A DNA stretch of 64,000 bases from Stenopsyche tienmushanensis (Eukaryota > Arthropoda > Insecta > Trichoptera > Stenopsychidae), in NCBI GenBank assembly GCA_008973525.1, contig WACJ01000039.1:248001-312000 (forward strand), in the 5' to 3' direction. The notes under the pieces are model-generated. The model was not told where the DNA came from and did no database searches. It worked only from the letters and a program-made list of their open reading frames with translations. Of this stretch, positions 25,253 to 34,976 are shown in pieces (position 1 is the stretch's first letter; every line of letters starts with the position of its first letter). The position numbers and the translations under genes were made by a program.

Positions 25253-25578
25253 TGTAACGTGGGCGAGAGCCCTCAGCTGAATACCGGGGCCCAGTTATCT
25301 TCGTCATGCTTCTGTCAATCAGTCCCAGTTACCTTCGTTCGTAGAGCTTCTGACAACCCGCGGCTGCCACGTCCCTCGTAACATCGGCGAGAAGGACTCC
25401 ACAGGGTGGTGGAGTTGGATTTCAAAGACGATTTTTTTTCGATTGTTTATTTGTTCCACTTTGAACAAACTCCGGCTGCGAGGCGTGGAATACCCAAACT
25501 CGAGCTCAGAAGTGAGTCTAAACTCAAGCTTTCAAGGAGAGGACTTCGCAGACAGGACTCAGAGTAGTGTTAGTTATA
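25253..25578 (-). mobile_element. Candidate solo LTR inserted at hAT start codon
   Basis: A 326-bp GC-richer segment with inverted short ends, TGTAAC on the left and GTTATA (one base from GTTACA) on the right, flanked on both sides by CCAT (25249-25252 and 25579-25582). On the minus strand it contains AATAAA (in AACAAATAAACAA). These are LTR features with a 4-bp target duplication. It is unrelated to LTR family A. The left CCAT is the complement of the ATGG that starts the transposase frame, so insertion fell exactly at the initiation codon. No internal retroelement genes are seen. Confidence 0.6.
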
Positions 25579-25721
25579 CCATATTTAAAGAAGTGTAAAA
25601 TTGAATATTAATCACACGAAGAACGCATAACCATACAAAATTCATTAACACAACTAATAGTAATGAATGGTAACTACTGCCGCAAGACGAGTGAATGTGA
25701 CGTAGCACGGTAACACGACTA

Positions 25722-26300
25722 AAGTAGGCTGATCGGTTGGTAATTTGTGGGATCGTTGCTATCCTTGCCTAGTTTTAGCAAAGGAATTACTGGTTTTGGC
25801 AAAGAAAATGAGTGGGAAATACCTCATATTTAGGCACGCATAAAATATTTTAGTTATATGTATGGCAGATTTTTTTATTATCGTATTATCGATTGTGTCA
25901 AAACCCAGGGACTTTTTGTTTTTTAGTTTTCTAATGATTTTTGTTATTTCCAAAGGAGTTACCAATTTAATTTTGTGCATGTCATTATTTGAGCTTTCAC
26001 GGAAATCCCCAATTGACTTTGTTAACAGCTTTCTTTGTTTTGCTGTCGCTCATATTTTCGAAAATCTTGTGATTTAGGCACAAGGTTTCTGTAAGCATAT
26101 TTGTCTTTTCTAAATCGGTTTCGGCTATTTTATCGTTTCTAACCAAAATAGGAATTCCCGTGGCTTTGTTTTTGTGTGATTTGATGGTTTTCCAAAGTGA
26201 TCCAATCTGAATTCTATTGATTCTGTCAGCACGATGACAGATGAATCCCGGAACAGAAATATTAATATCTGGTTTTAGGTGTCTGGCGACATAAATAGGT
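25722..26300 (-). pseudogene. Second Jockey-type RT fragment, inside the hAT element
   Basis: Minus-strand remnant covering the linker and fingers of a Jockey-type protein: IGSLWKTIKSHKNKATGIPI, TDLEKTNMLTETLC, PLEITKIIRKLKNKKSLGFD, TIDNTIIKK, and then, after frame changes, KPVIPLL and DPTNYQPISLL. It is closely related to the Jockey gene that the hAT element interrupts: FDTIDNT is shared and marks the exact site where that gene was broken. The palm domain is absent. Either it inserted into the hAT later or it was carried in it; the boundaries are too worn to choose. Confidence 0.8.
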
Positions 26301-26422
26301 GACAGACGCTGGAGAACTATTGAAAAATATTTTAGTTATAATATTGTCTTATTTGACCGCGGCACATCTGAATCGGCTCACGGCACACCAGTGTGCCGCG
26401 GCACACCGGTTGCGGAGCACTG

Positions 26423-26560
26423 GTCTATAGTGTCGAAATCTGGGGATTTCTTGCTTTTGAATTGTCTGATTATGATTAAAGTTTCAATGGGTGTTATCAG
26501 TTTGATTTGATGTGCTTTTGTATTTAGGTTATCATGGAAATCCCTATCGAAATCGAAATC
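26423..26560 (-). pseudogene. Jockey-type reverse transcriptase, upstream part
   Basis: The minus strand reads AHQIKLITPIETLIIIRQFK followed by SKKSPDFDTID and meets the hAT right end. Removing the hAT and one copy of GTCTATAG leaves the coding sequence in frame as FDTIDNTVIKNLP, continuing into 24406. This shows that the two halves are one gene split by the hAT. Upstream of about 26560 the similarity fades. Confidence 0.85.
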
Positions 26561-29500
26561 AGAATCAGAAATCTATAGGATTTATTAATACTTTTGATCT
26601 GCCAATTTTATGGATTTAAGTCAGTACCTTTATAATAAGAATCTGTAATCTAACCCAGTATATCAACACTGTGTTGTAGAATAGATTTTAATATGAAATA
26701 TTTGGACTTATTGTATATAAGTACTGTTGATTTAATTTCAATTTGTTTTACTGCTAATTTGTTTCTTCTGTGTCTGTAATCTGTAAGCGATTCGTATCAA
26801 ATTTTACACCAGTGTAATTGGTTTCGAGAACCAATGTCATCGGTCGACTTTTTATCCGAAAAAGTAATCTCATTAGACCCATTTCAATTATGAAATCTTT
26901 ATTTCGGTATGGCAATGCGAGAAAGATCAATTACGCACCGCACATAACGCCACGACTAATGGAAGGCCCACAAAGAAAACACACCACCGCAAAGTAAAAC
27001 TAATTTTCTTCATGAAAATTGAAGTTTCTTTCGCCTCCGGTAAGAATTGAAGTAAGTAGCTTCGACAGAAATATTTTCTATCCGACGAAGAAATTCCATC
27101 GCTGAAAAAAGACCTCAGCGAAGATCGGAATGTATGAATGCCTTACGCCGTGTTCGCTTCGGTTGCCATCGCTCAAAAGGGTTTTCATACATTTTTATTT
27201 TAAATTTTCAATATTGAAAAATAAAAATAGCTTTGTATCGAAACTTTAAAAAATAAATTCAGTTGCATTTTTATAGTTGAATTGTACAAAAAGTCGAAAG
27301 TGGAGAGAGACAAGTGCCAAGAATTAACGATGAGTTTCAGAAAATTCTTACAAAGGAAAGTCATCACAATGTCGAGTTCACCAGCCATTATTAAGCCATT
27401 GACATGTTTCTATACAAATTTCAAACTTAAAGTTTGAAGTCTATCCAAAAAATTTGCTATCATTGAAACTTTTGAAATACACGATAAAAAATATTAAGCT
27501 GAAAGGATTCTTGTTGAATGCTTTTAAATGCTAAAGCGTGTTTCAAATTTGAATGAAGATAATTTGAATTTCAAGCTTAAGGTCGTTTTATAAATGTACC
27601 TTCATAATAATTTTCATGCAGAACATTTACCAACAAAATGTTCAGATCATGCATTTTCCTACGTGTCTGCGTCGTTTGCTCGAATTTATGCTAAACTGGA
27701 ACATGGGCAATGTAAAAACTATAGCATAAGGCTTTTAAGGAGTAGTTGCTTACTGCTCGAGAGCTCTCCGGGACATACCTTTGAAACAGGAAAGCCAGTT
27801 TGAGTAGGAATACTAAGATGCAGTTTGAAAGAATAAGAAGTATTTTTATCAAAGCTTTCGGGTTCAGAGAACTTAAGTGTAATCCTGCGACTTGCTCTTT
27901 GTACAGAGGCAGTAAAAGCTCGCAATAAAAATCGGCTAAACATTAAGTAAAGTAAACCTTTGTTTTATCATCGTCTTCTTTAACAGTTGAAGAAAAGTTC
28001 ACCGCTTTTGTGTGTGTAAACAGGTGATTTAAGAAACAATGTCGGAAAACTGCTGAGGGACCCGTTTTAACGCCATCTTCGGAAGTGTCACAAGAAGGAC
28101 TAAAAAACCACATCGAAAGCATTGATATAAAAGATCTTTGCTTGAAATTTGAATTTATTAAATACAATTTTGAAGTCTGAAATAAACACTATCAACAAAT
28201 TTAAAGTATTCAAATCTTCAAAATTAGTAATTATAAAAAGCTTTAAAATTTTTGCACATTAAGACATAAAAGCGATCATATTTACGGTATGGCTATATGT
28301 TTATTGGAAATCTATAGAATTTACATGTTCAGCCTATAACGTGTTTTTTTGTGAAGGATCGAGTAGTAAAAAATGATCCCATTATTTAACCACTTTAGTG
28401 GCAGCATTACAAGCCAAAAGTACTGCATGACGATGCATACTATATTTTTACGCCAAGTTAAACCTTTTCCAATTCAAGCTAATTTTATTCATTTCATATT
28501 AGACCTTTTTCATTTCAACTTAACAATTTCTTCATCGAACTCTTACTTTTATCCGTCTCTTAAAAGACGTTTTTAGCTTTTTGGGCCTAAAAATGATCAA
28601 TTTTTAAACATTTTTTATGCAAAAAGTATTAAATATAGAATGTTGATATTTAGTGTGTTGACTAAGCGATTTTTATTGAATATAAAAATATTTTTTAAAG
28701 TTTGATAACGTATAGTAATGGGAGTGGGAGCCACATATGTGAGGGCGCGAGCGATGATATTCTTCACAATGGAAGTCTTAAGTCCTGGACAAGTAATTTG
28801 CAATAAAAATAATAAACATATTTTTACTTTGTATAATATTGTCTATGGCTTAGACTAAAATTAAAAATAAATATTGGAAAATAAAAAAAATGGTGAGCGA
28901 TCGAAGAAGAGTACATATTTTTATCAAGATTTTTTGTAGTTTTTTGCTAATTAAATTAAAACTTTTAAATATTTTTGGATAATTGTAGTCTATACGATGA
29001 AGACGTTTATAATACATATATCTGCAAAATTTCATAAAAAATGCTTATCTATGGCTTATGGGAGCACTTCCATGAGCTTAGAAAAAGGAGTTTCGAGAAA
29101 TACGCGTTTAAAGTTTCTCTATTCTCAGCTTCGCCAAGCACAGCTTTTCCTCGTCAGCCCATAACTTTGTGAATTTATTTTATATCGGCTTGAAATTTAC
29201 TGAAAATGAAAAAGATTAAAATTTGGGTTCAAACGATTAAAATCTATGCTAAATATAAGCAAATCAATTCACACTCAAGATCAGACAAATCGAGGTATCG
29301 AACGGGTGATATATAGGTACGGAAAGGGTTAAAATACATTTGCAATTTTTAAAAATATTCAAGTTGAAAAGGAATAAATATAAAACAGGTTTGAAATGCT
29401 TTTAAAAAAGATGTAAATACCAAGAGCTTCAAAATATTATAAATTTAATAGGAAGCCATTTTATAAAAGTGAATTTATATAATGGACAGATCTTCCTTGT

Positions 29501-31540
29501 AATGGAAGATATTAATTTTTTAACCACTTTAATGAGATCTTATTGTCATAATTAAAAACCGGTAGAGATTTATATTATTTATAGCTAATTAGAGCGCTAA
29601 AGTATTTTAATTTGAAACGATTTAACGTCTTAAGTATGACAACCCAGAAGTCTGTCAAAAGAACTGTTTCCAACTTCAAAAGCTGCTTGAGTATAAAATT
29701 TGCTTCATAAAGTGTATCAGTCTCCTGCTTTCCATCTGCTGAAATTAACTTCAAAACTTTTTGACAATCGCTGTAACCTTTAAACAAGATGTTTTAAGGC
29801 ATTGACTCTTGCAAAGGAACATTTTGCATTTAATGCTATTTCATCTAGCAATATAGATTGGTTCCCACTTTTAATGCCTTAAAATATTGTATAGATACTT
29901 AAATTACTTATTCCTAAGATTTTATCCTTTTATGTATATACGTATGGAGTAATGAAATTTCATCCATGTCTATTACAATTAAATTTTTAACGTTAATGTC
30001 TTCTACTTGAGATCATTTGCTCCGTGTGTATTAAAGAAGCTCGAATTGAATTCCTTCTCACATTACAGTGCTATTTATGACATCCATTAAAGGGGGAGAA
30101 AATATATGAAAACTTCTTGCATCTCTACGCTCTTTGTTTTATGCTTCTTCTAAAAGGCAGTACTTTCCGGTTCTCAAAGTAAAGCTATATTTTTACTATC
30201 GCTCTTTCTGACGTCACTCATATAAAAATGAGAAATGCTCTTAAAATAGCCATAAAATATTACGGTCAAAGTTCGGCGTGTTTTTAATTAAAATGCTGTT
30301 TTTTACAACGGCTTCTGCTCTTCGACTCTTCGACAGCCGAAGAAAAAAAACATGCCGACGGCGTGGCAAGCATTTTTATAGTGGGCCGATAGACGCGGAA
30401 TAAAAATAATAGATTGGCCCTGTGTTCATTTCGAAGATAGAGACTGCAAATCCCCTAAATCGGTCAATTTCTGTGCCAAAGCCTACTAGGATTGCCAAGG
30501 ATCACAAAGGTGAGCAAATGCTTTTTGTTGCCTCCAATAACTATTTGTTCAAATTGGGACGTATTTAGGATGAGATACTGTTGCGTTCACCATTAACCTT
30601 ATATATAGACAACAAGATATCCTTGTGCTTTCTGGGAAATCACTGGATATGCATTCAAAAGAAACGGGCCAACATATGACAAATATTATTTTGTTTATGT
30701 TTACGCTCAATTCTCTTCGTATAAATCCTTTTACGCCAGATTTCTTTTTTTCTAGACATTTCTTTCTTTGAAAAAAAATCAAAGCCTGCAACTCTCAAAT
30801 ATTTTCCATATAGCACTTGAGTATTTTTAAAATATGGGGGCCAAATTGACAATATGAGTACATTTGGACTCGAAATGAATATGCTATCGATCGACAATTA
30901 AAATATTTATTATCACATAATTTTCTGATTTTATTACAATGCAGTAAGACAAAAAATCTTATGTCTGTGGTTTGTGAGTCGTTTGTCCCTTATACGTTAC
31001 TATACTATTCATCCAATTGCAATTAAACTTTGGGGAGTTATTGCGCGCACTTTTGTAAACGTCTTTGAATTAGCACAAGTATTTTTTGTGCATGCAATTT
31101 GTTTTGCGAAACGTTTAGCGGATGCACCAAGTTGCATATTGGTCTAATAACAAGAGTCGGCAGAAGTGCGGCTCTTTGCATAGACATTTGTGGCTCTTCG
31201 AACATAAACTCCAATTTTATCTCATTTCAAGCAGCCTTATAACTTATGAATTTATGAGACAAAGCCGCCGAACAAAATCCAAATTCTCTAAAAATCCATA
31301 TCCTATACAGTTAGTTCTAGAATTCGAACTTGCGACAAGCAAATTCTTTAAAAAAATGCGTGTCTAAGCTAAATGTCTGGATTTAAAGTATTTAAAGACT
31401 GCTTAACTCCTTTGATTGGTGGATAAGTAGCTGGATTTAAAATGAATACCTTACCATGATTTGTATTTATTACTACCTACATTTCCATTACTCAAAATAA
31501 TAAGATCAACAAATCGATGAATATTGAAATTTTATTTATG
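26561..31540. other. Long AT-rich stretch without recognised genes
   Basis: GC-richer patches at about 26820-27180 and 30290-30530 have no open frames of note. Adjacent minus-strand frames at 27719-28167 and 30549-30897 look slightly more protein-like than average but match nothing I can name. A 'GGAAAGGGTTAA' at about 29325 resembles a piggyBac-type end without a visible partner. No repeat family shared with the rest of the window is evident. Confidence 0.45.
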
Positions 31541-31639
31541 GTTCGTCTTCATCAGTGTGGAGTCTCGCAGTTGGGTCACTTTTGATTAAAGCTTTGGACA
31601 CAAAATATCCTAAATTGAATCAGATGTTTTCTCCTTAGT

Positions 31640-32441
31640 TTAAGTGTTCACAAATGTTCCAGAAATTTTGATTTAAAAAATTGCCCAGGAAGTGGAAGAC
31701 TGCGTAAGGTGGATGCCGCCACACTGACTGCTGAAATTGAAATGAATACAACAGCAACTATTGAAGAAAGATTGGCCAATTTTGGATACTTTTGATCGAG
31801 TATTCGTCGGGATGGCCGCGTAAGTGCACGGATCCGTTCTTTTATCGGTCCGTGATGTTGCTAGACGAATGGATGGGAATAGACGGGCGTCGAATAGAAA
31901 GATTCTCTTCTCTTAATAACTATTTATTCCACACGAGATGGAGAGAGAAAGAGATCTGGCTGCAGGAGGGACGACCTTCCGCAGCCAAGGCTAACCCAAC
32001 CGGCAACGGTGTACGCGCAAGAAGCGATCCGTCGGTACGTAGGTGCAATGTCTCCGCAGGGCCACAAGAGATGGCGTTGTTAAAATAACACATTGCACCT
32101 GAAGAGAGATGAAAGATGTCGCTGTTAACAGCGCAATACATGGGGATGGAAAAAATAAGCAACCTTGGATGGAAGACAATTTGACATCCTTCTTATTCAT
32201 CAGACATCGCTCGATCGAATTTCTATTTTTTAGCATTATTTAGCGTAGCATTATTTGGATGGGAAAAATTACTAAACAAACGATGAGGTCAAAAATGGAC
32301 TTTTAGAATATTTTTGTTCAAAGCCCGTGATATTTTATAAGAGATTAATTAAGTTGAGAGAGTAATATGTTAATATGTAAATAAAAAATATGAGCATTTA
32401 AATCTTTCCTTTAAAAAACGAAAATCTTTATGGGTACACCA
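31640..32441 (+). pseudogene. mariner transposase split by an LTR fragment
   Basis: Plus-strand remnants in order: GSGRLRKVDAATLTAEIEMN (31690-31750, helix-turn-helix linker with the SGR motif), then a 350-bp LTR fragment, then HPSYSSDIARSNFYFLALF (about 32180-32240), which carries the last catalytic aspartate block, then NDEVKNGLLEYFCSKPVIFY, and the terminal 'TTTATGGGTACACC' plus TA. The central part with the first two catalytic aspartates is gone. The 3' end matches 21680-21921, so both belong to one mariner subfamily, different from the one at 14836. The 5' terminus is not identified. Confidence 0.85.
31803..32150 (-). mobile_element. Solo LTR, family A, copy 2 (both ends eroded)
   Basis: It matches copy 1 from CGTCGGGATG through the AATAAA region (here TTATTCCACACGAGATGG on the plus strand) to GGGGATGG. 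The outer 50-60 bp on the left and about 18 bp on the right are missing, together with neighbouring mariner sequence. Relative to copy 1, about 40 bp are lost after GGCTAACC. It lies inside the mariner at 31640-32441. Confidence 0.8.
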
Positions 32442-33829
32442 TATAAAGTTTACTATAAAGCAAATATAAATTTTAATTTTTTATAATACAACCTCATATT
32501 ATTCTCCAGTTGTTTTTTTGCTTTAAAAAATAATTCATTGTTTTTAAAAATTATTTCTATTAAAATCCAAATTATGCATGCGATTTGCTGAATTGATCGT
32601 GTTGGATTTAAATAAAAGACGTTTATCCAGCGTTTTTAACGGGAACGAGCGTGTCCCGAACACGAGGCGGGTGCTCTAATCAAATAACAATGTTTGAACA
32701 AGTGGAAACTTTTTGATTATGAAATTGTCTACACGTGGATGAAAACATTTAAAATGAAATATGAAAGGATCGCGGCTGCGGAAGCTCGCAAAAGGTATTG
32801 TTTCGCGTACATTCGTAAAAAGAAATTTCACATCGAATAATTATAACAATGACAAAAGTGGAGAGTTTGTATTTTTGAGTCTTTTGTATATAATTAAAAA
32901 ACTTGTTGGAAGTTGAGTTGTAGCTTTCGCCTGTTGGCTTTTTCAATTAAATACTTCCACAAGATGTTGTATTCGTTGGGTTGGAGTGTGGGGTCGTTCT
33001 GCCGATGTAAACAACTCTTTGAATAAAACAAAGGCCCACAGCGAAGGGATTATTAATTAATTTATAGCATTTCAATGAAAAAGTTTCCATTTTATCGCTC
33101 GCTTACCTGCGGACGAGCACTTTGTACAATTAATTGAATCGTCCATAATGAATAAATTTTCCTTAAGTAATTTATAAGAGATTATTTTATCGCGTAAACA
33201 AATTATTCTAGAATTTCGCAGATTGCACAGAATACAAATCCGGATGGAGACATGCTCGAATCTTTAAAAGGATTCCCAATCGACGCCCGGGAGAAATGAA
33301 CGCTACATAACTGGAACGCAAAACACCAATACATTTACATAACTGCCATTAGGAATTCCTCCCGAGGTTGTCAGCTTAAAAATAGGAAACTCCTTCTCCG
33401 TGTGTAAAAAAAGGATACAGTAATCCTGTGCCAACACTGACAGATGTTCCTTAAAGCGACTCCCTATTTGCAAATCCTACGGCGCAATCAATACAATAAA
33501 ACTTTCGCTTCCGAGTTCCAATCTATTTTTATTTCTTAAGTGCTGATCATTTTAGCAATTCAATTTTCAAATAATATTATAATTCAAAAATATCCTATTT
33601 GATTCGATTAATTTAATATTGTACACTCAATTGATCAACTATTCATTTATACCCAAATAAAAAATATTGGAAAACTATTGAGGTTCAGCTTCAAATCCAA
33701 GCTATGGAAAAAAATGCACCAAATTTGTGAGATCCAAATGATTTATCGTATTGATCTAGGTTTATCACGATTTTTTGGATCTAAATAACATGAATAGAAG
33801 AAGATAAGAAAATTTTCTCTTAGAGATCA
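32442..33829. other. Non-repeat DNA with GC-richer parts
   Basis: About 32640-33500 alternates GC-richer and AATTAA-rich stretches. No gene or repeat is recognised. Candidate regulatory DNA by composition only. Confidence 0.35.
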
Positions 33830-34024
33830 CCAACGTTTGATGATTATTGTCCATACAAAGCCACTTATCTCTCAAGACCACGCAGCGTGTATAAAGCTCG
33901 TATATAGATAAATATACAATGTTGATAGCATTCAATATTCGTGCATTTGCATAAAAAATATACTCGAAATCAATTAATTTGGGTTATCATTATTGATTGA
34001 TAAATTTGGGTTATTGATCTATAC

Positions 34025-34858
34025 CAGTGTTCCCCAACGAAGCTTAAAAAGAAGCTGGTTCTTTGGGATTATCGCGTATAAGAAGAGAATTTAGAAATGT
34101 TTCCACTTTTGTAAGAATTTTTCATTGATGCTGACGTCGACAGGAAAGATATTTTTAATGTAATAAGTCATTTAAATCTGTTAATCTGAGCCGGTTTAAT
34201 TCGCCAGATTAACAGCGACATCTTCCGTCTCTCTTCGTGTGCAATATGTTATTTTAACAGCGCCATCTCTTGTGGCCCTACGGAGACATTGCACCTGCAT
34301 ACCTACGGATCGCTTCTTGCGCGTGCACCGTTGCCGGTTGAGGAGTGACGTGCAGGAGGCGGGAGTCGGGGGAATCGTCGGTTAGCCTTGGCTGCGGGAG
34401 GTCGTCCCTCCTGCAGCCAGATCTCTTTCTCTCTTGTGTGGAATAAACAGTTATTTAGAGAAGAGAGTATTTCTATTCGACGCCCGCCTCAACGTTACAT
34501 CTTCATAAAAGACGTCATTTCATGTACACCTATGAGTAGAGAAAAAGAACAATTAAACCAAATACTAACATTGCCTAAATTTTAAATATCAATGGAAGAT
34601 GAATAAATCTGAATACATCTGTAAACTGTAGAGCTATATATTTTTTAAAGTCATTTTCAACAAACTATCCAAGCATTAATTTATTGAAAAAAACCTATTG
34701 TTTTTCTTACATTTTAATTTATCAGACTGCTATATGTATATTTGTTAGTTATAGTTTATAATACATACATAACCATTTTTATTTTAGTAATAATATTAGT
34801 GGTCTATTTTTTTCCTTTTTTTACCGGTCCGCAGGTGTGAAAAGGTTGAGAAACACTG
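34025..34858. mobile_element. hAT-type MITE with perfect 8-bp duplication
   Basis: The left end is CAGTGTTCCCCAACG; the right end, read inward, is CAGTGTTTCTCAACC. The flanks ATCTATAC at 34017-34024 and 34859-34866 are identical, which is the 8-bp target duplication of hAT elements. Of the 834 bp, about 320 are a solo LTR (34178-34499). The remaining 0.5 kb has no coding sequence, so this is a non-autonomous element. It lies inside TTAA-type MITE copy C. Confidence 0.93.
34178..34499 (+). mobile_element. Solo LTR, family A, copy 3, nested in hAT
   Basis: Plus orientation: from CTGTTAATCTGAGC through the GGAATAAACAG polyadenylation signal to the terminal CAACGTTACA. The first 45 or so bases of the full LTR are missing, and about 60 bp near the 3' end are also lost. 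The direct repeat TAACAGCGMCATCT, present twice in this copy, explains a deletion seen in copy 5. Confidence 0.8.
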
Positions 34859-34976
34859 ATCTATACAATCTTATAATGTATACAAGACACTCTTTCTTAA
34901 TACAAGTGCAAAAACGTTCTTTCTGAATCACTGGAATTCGATCGCAAATATGCGACTGTACTTCTCAAAAGGTTAA

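Larger units (their letters stand above)
24407..26422 (-). mobile_element. hAT element with perfect 8-bp target duplication
   Basis: The left end is CAGTGCTCCGCAAC and the right end GTTGCGGAGCACTG, exact inverted repeats. GTCTATAG occurs at both 24399-24406 and 26423-26430, a perfect 8-bp target site duplication. The ends are rich in 'GGCACACC'. Length is 2016 bp. Inside, on the minus strand, is the N-terminal third of a BED-finger hAT transposase (24633-25252), plus two later passengers: a solo LTR (25253-25578) and a Jockey fragment (25722-26300). The element interrupts the reverse transcriptase gene flanking it. It is non-autonomous in its present form. Confidence 0.95.
33830..34972 (+). 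mobile_element. TTAA-type MITE, copy C, carrying a hAT element
   Basis: The right end is CTTCTCAAAAGG followed by TTAA (34973-34976). The left end is worn; similarity to copy D starts near 33866 (GCCACTTATCTCTCAAGA). The MITE is interrupted after GGTTATTGATCTATAC by a complete hAT element and resumes with ATCTATACAATC. Copies A and D hold the unbroken sequence at this point. Confidence 0.75.

Noticed and set aside
27594..28167. Adjacent short frames that look slightly protein-like
   Set aside because: No domain, no consistent strand and no exon signals; cannot be distinguished from chance in this composition.
29040..29340. Possible piggyBac-type element ending GGAAAGGGTTAA
   Set aside because: No matching left terminus with TTAA could be found.
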